Assembly: GCF_001042675.1 (NCBI RefSeq)
Contig: NZ_AP012333.1
Span: forward strand, 62,001-126,000
Direction: 5' to 3'
DNA from: Parascardovia denticolens DSM 10105 = JCM 12538
Lineage (GTDB): Bacteria; Actinomycetota; Actinomycetes; Actinomycetales; Bifidobacteriaceae
DNA length: 64,000 nucleotides
How positions within the stretch are numbered: the stretch's first letter is position 1; each line of letters starts with the position of its first letter. A model generated the notes under the pieces. It saw only the letters and a list, made by a program, of their open reading frames with translations, did not search any database and was not told the origin of the DNA. The translations under genes and the position numbers were made by a program. Shown piece after piece: positions 62,216-64,000 of this stretch.

Positions 62216-62812
62216 ATGACTCATCGATTGACGGCCGGGGATAAGGAAGCCTATGCCGCGTACGCCATGGGGCTCATCTCCGGTTCTTTCGACCTGGTGG
62301 ACGCCGAAGACCATGGTTTCGACGCCAACCTGCCTGTTTTCACCGTCGGGCAGACCGCGGACCTGGTGAACGTACACCCCCAGACCCTGCGCCAGTACGA
62401 TCGGCTTGACCTCATCGTTCCCCGACGCACGCCCGGCGGTGCCCGCCGGTACAGCCTGCGCGACATCAGCCGGCTGGTCACCGCCCAGCACCTGGTCAAT
62501 GAGGAATCCATCAACCTGGCCGGGGTCTCCCGCATCCTGCAGCTCATGGAGGAGAACCGGCAGCTCAGGCGGCAAGTGCGCCGGCTCAAGAAGATGAAAG
62601 AGCTGCGGGTCTTTTCCGCCGAAGCCGATGGCAATGTGACCGAAGTCTTCAGCGACGATTCCCTGGCGGAAATGATGAAGAGGGAACTGGCCGCCCGCCG
62701 ACGTCGGCTGCGCATGGCCCGGGCCAGGGGGCGGATGCTGCCGGCCGGGACTTACGGGCGGGTCCAGCTCCGCATCACCTCCTACCGCGAGGAGCGCGAA
62801 GAAGAGGAGTGA
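62216..62812 (+). CDS. hspR: HspR, MerR-family heat-shock repressor
   Basis: HspR binds HAIR sites with DnaK as co-repressor. The 198-residue protein has a MerR helix-turn-helix and wing at about 40 to 95 (FTVGQTADLVNVHPQTLRQY, then DRLDLIVPRRTPGGARRYS), followed by a coiled coil (LMEENRQLRRQVRRLKKMK). The C-terminus is Arg-rich (RRRLRMARARGRM) and about 40 residues longer than in short HspRs. Last gene of the dnaK operon, 112 bp after dnaJ, so it controls its own synthesis through the HAIR at 58184. Confidence 0.95.
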   Translation: MTHRLTAGDKEAYAAYAMGLISGSFDLVDAEDHGFDANLPVFTVGQTADLVNVHPQTLRQYDRLDLIVPRRTPGGARRYSLRDISRLVTAQHLVNEESINLAGVSRILQLMEENRQLRRQVRRLKKMKELRVFSAEADGNVTEVFSDDSLAEMMKRELAARRRRLRMARARGRMLPAGTYGRVQLRITSYREEREEEE

Positions 62813-62951
62813 GGGCTGCCTGCCGGGATTCCACAGGAAAATCCGCTGGCAAGGATTGGGGATTCAGCGGGCAATACACGGGAAACGCCTTCCTCCGCTC
62901 CTTTGACAGCTCCCCGGGCTGAGCTTAAGGTGGGTGGAAAAGAAGGCGCAA

Positions 62952-64000
62952 ATGGTAAAGATCAATTCGCATGTGACCAAACAAGGGGCGACCAACACCC
63001 GGCTGGTCAAGCAGATCGCCCAGGAAGAAGCGGCCGCCACCCTGGCCCGGCTCGGCAGCGACCACGGCGGCCTGAAGACGGATCAGGTGGACCAGGCCCG
63101 GGCCGCATACGGTCCCAACCGCATCGAAGGCCACCGTAAGGACTCCCGCCTGAGGTTCCTGGCCGAAGCCTTCCTCACCCCCTTCACCATCGTCCTCCTC
63201 TTCTTGGCGACCCTCTCCCTTTTCGCCAACTACATCTTCGTCCCCGCCCCGCAAAAGGATCTGAGCACGGTCATCATCATGGTGGTCATGGTCCTCATCT
63301 CCGGCTTGACCAGCTTCGTGCAGAACGTCCGGACCAGCAACGCGGTGGACAAGCTCCTGTCCCTGGTCTCCGTCAACGCCACCGTCATGCGGGACGGCCG
63401 CGAGGAGGAGATAGCAACCAGCGAGGTGGTCGTCGGGGACGTGGTCGTGCTCAGCGCCGGCGACATGGTCCCGGCAGACCTGCGGCTTCTGACCACCAGG
63501 GACCTCTTCTGCTCATCCAGCTCCCTGAACGGGGAATCCACCCCGGTGGAAAAGGACGCGACATCCAAACCGCAGGACTTGGACGATTATCTGAGCTATC
63601 CCAACGTGCTTTACGAGGGGACCACCGTCGTATCCGGAAGCGGGACCGGGGTGGTCTTCGCCACCGGCGACTCCACCGTCTTCGGCCGCCTGGCCCGGGA
63701 GATCTCCCAGGAAGGGGTGAAGCAGACCGCTTTCGACAAGGGGATGAAGGACATCTCCCGGCTCCTGATCACCATGACCCTGATCCTGGCTCCCGTGGTC
63801 TTCCTCATCAACGGGCTGACCAAAGGCAATTGGCTGGACGCCTTGATCTTCGCCATCGCCACGGCCGTCGGCCTGACCCCGGAGATGCTTCCGGTCATCG
63901 TGACCAGCAATCTGGTCAAAGGGTCGGTCGAGATGTCGAAACACGGGACCATCGTCAAAAAGATGAATTCCATCCAGAACTTCGGCAGCGCCGACGTCCT
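62952..64000 (+). CDS. mgtA: Magnesium-transporting P-type ATPase MgtA, 3' end cut by window
   Basis: The frame is open from ATG 62952 to the window end (349 codons). P3B-type ATPases import Mg2+ across the inner membrane. Present are the cytoplasmic N-terminal part (TLARLGSDHGGLKTDQVDQA), helices 1 and 2 (EAFLTPFTIVLLFLATLSLF; VIIMVVMVLISGLTSFVQ), the actuator domain (GDMVPADLRLL, SLNGESTPVEK), helices 3 and 4 and the MgtA-specific VGLTPEMLPVIVTSNLVKG. The phosphorylation DKTGT motif lies beyond the window. AGAAGG lies a few bases before the ATG. Confidence 0.93.
   Translation, partial: MVKINSHVTKQGATNTRLVKQIAQEEAAATLARLGSDHGGLKTDQVDQARAAYGPNRIEGHRKDSRLRFLAEAFLTPFTIVLLFLATLSLFANYIFVPAPQKDLSTVIIMVVMVLISGLTSFVQNVRTSNAVDKLLSLVSVNATVMRDGREEEIATSEVVVGDVVVLSAGDMVPADLRLLTTRDLFCSSSSLNGESTPVEKDATSKPQDLDDYLSYPNVLYEGTTVVSGSGTGVVFATGDSTVFGRLAREISQEGVKQTAFDKGMKDISRLLITMTLILAPVVFLINGLTKGNWLDALIFAIATAVGLTPEMLPVIVTSNLVKGSVEMSKHGTIVKKMNSIQNFGSADV

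Overview
The window is a 64 kb chromosomal segment from a high-GC actinobacterium, almost certainly a member of the Bifidobacteriaceae. Supporting signs are the dnaK-grpE-dnaJ-hspR operon with an HspR (HAIR) operator, the zwf-opcA pair, fprA, paired crcB genes, a 16S gene with bifidobacterial sequence and a 16S-23S spacer without tRNA genes. The species was not identified. Most of the window is ordinary core genome, but two accessory zones stand out.

Layout. 1-5.2 kb: a 5'-truncated TatD nuclease, the K+ transporter Kup and 6-phosphogluconate dehydrogenase. 5.4-8.6 kb: an accessory locus of a small WXG100-like protein, a large coiled-coil-containing protein split by a frameshift in a G6 run, and a single-pass membrane protein. 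The last two end in the same 48 residues, encoded by an identical 145-bp block. 8.7-14.9 kb: a Pr6Pr-type membrane protein and the oxidative pentose-phosphate genes pgl, opcA and zwf, with an NmrA-like reductase between pgl and opcA, then an L,D-transpeptidase. 15-26.5 kb: HD hydrolase, L-serine ammonia-lyase, upp, Nudix, alpha/beta hydrolase, two overlapping YhgE/Pip membrane proteins and an HdeD-like protein.

26.6-37.1 kb is a defence-like zone. It holds an AAA ATPase/PD-(D/E)XK protein preceded by two tandem palindromes, and an AT-rich three-gene Type IIS restriction-modification system (AlwI-like nuclease plus two D12-class adenine methylases, one with a MerR-like HTH). After tRNA-Leu(CAG) and tgt comes an AT-rich RloC/PrrC-like ATPase whose reading frame is broken exactly at a G9 tract, which makes it a strong phase-variation candidate.

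37.2-45.7 kb: fprA, htpX, tRNA-Gly(CCC), fba (apparently leaderless), purA, a ClC channel and a sirtuin. 45.9-51.5 kb: a complete rRNA operon with a good promoter. 51.9-64 kb: holin-like protein, crcB pair, acyltransferase-3/SGNH protein, small Cys-rich protein, DUF4235-like protein, histidine phosphatase, the heat-shock operon and the start of an MgtA-type ATPase.

Themes. (1) Long G runs sit where they could switch genes: G6 in the accessory secreted-type gene, G9 in the RloC-like gene and C9T8 just upstream of sdaA. (2) Several core proteins (SdaA, FprA, sirtuin, YhgE, acyltransferase) carry low-complexity inserts or tails built from short degenerate DNA repeats, and similar short repeats occur between genes. 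All function calls come from reading motifs by eye; no database search was run.
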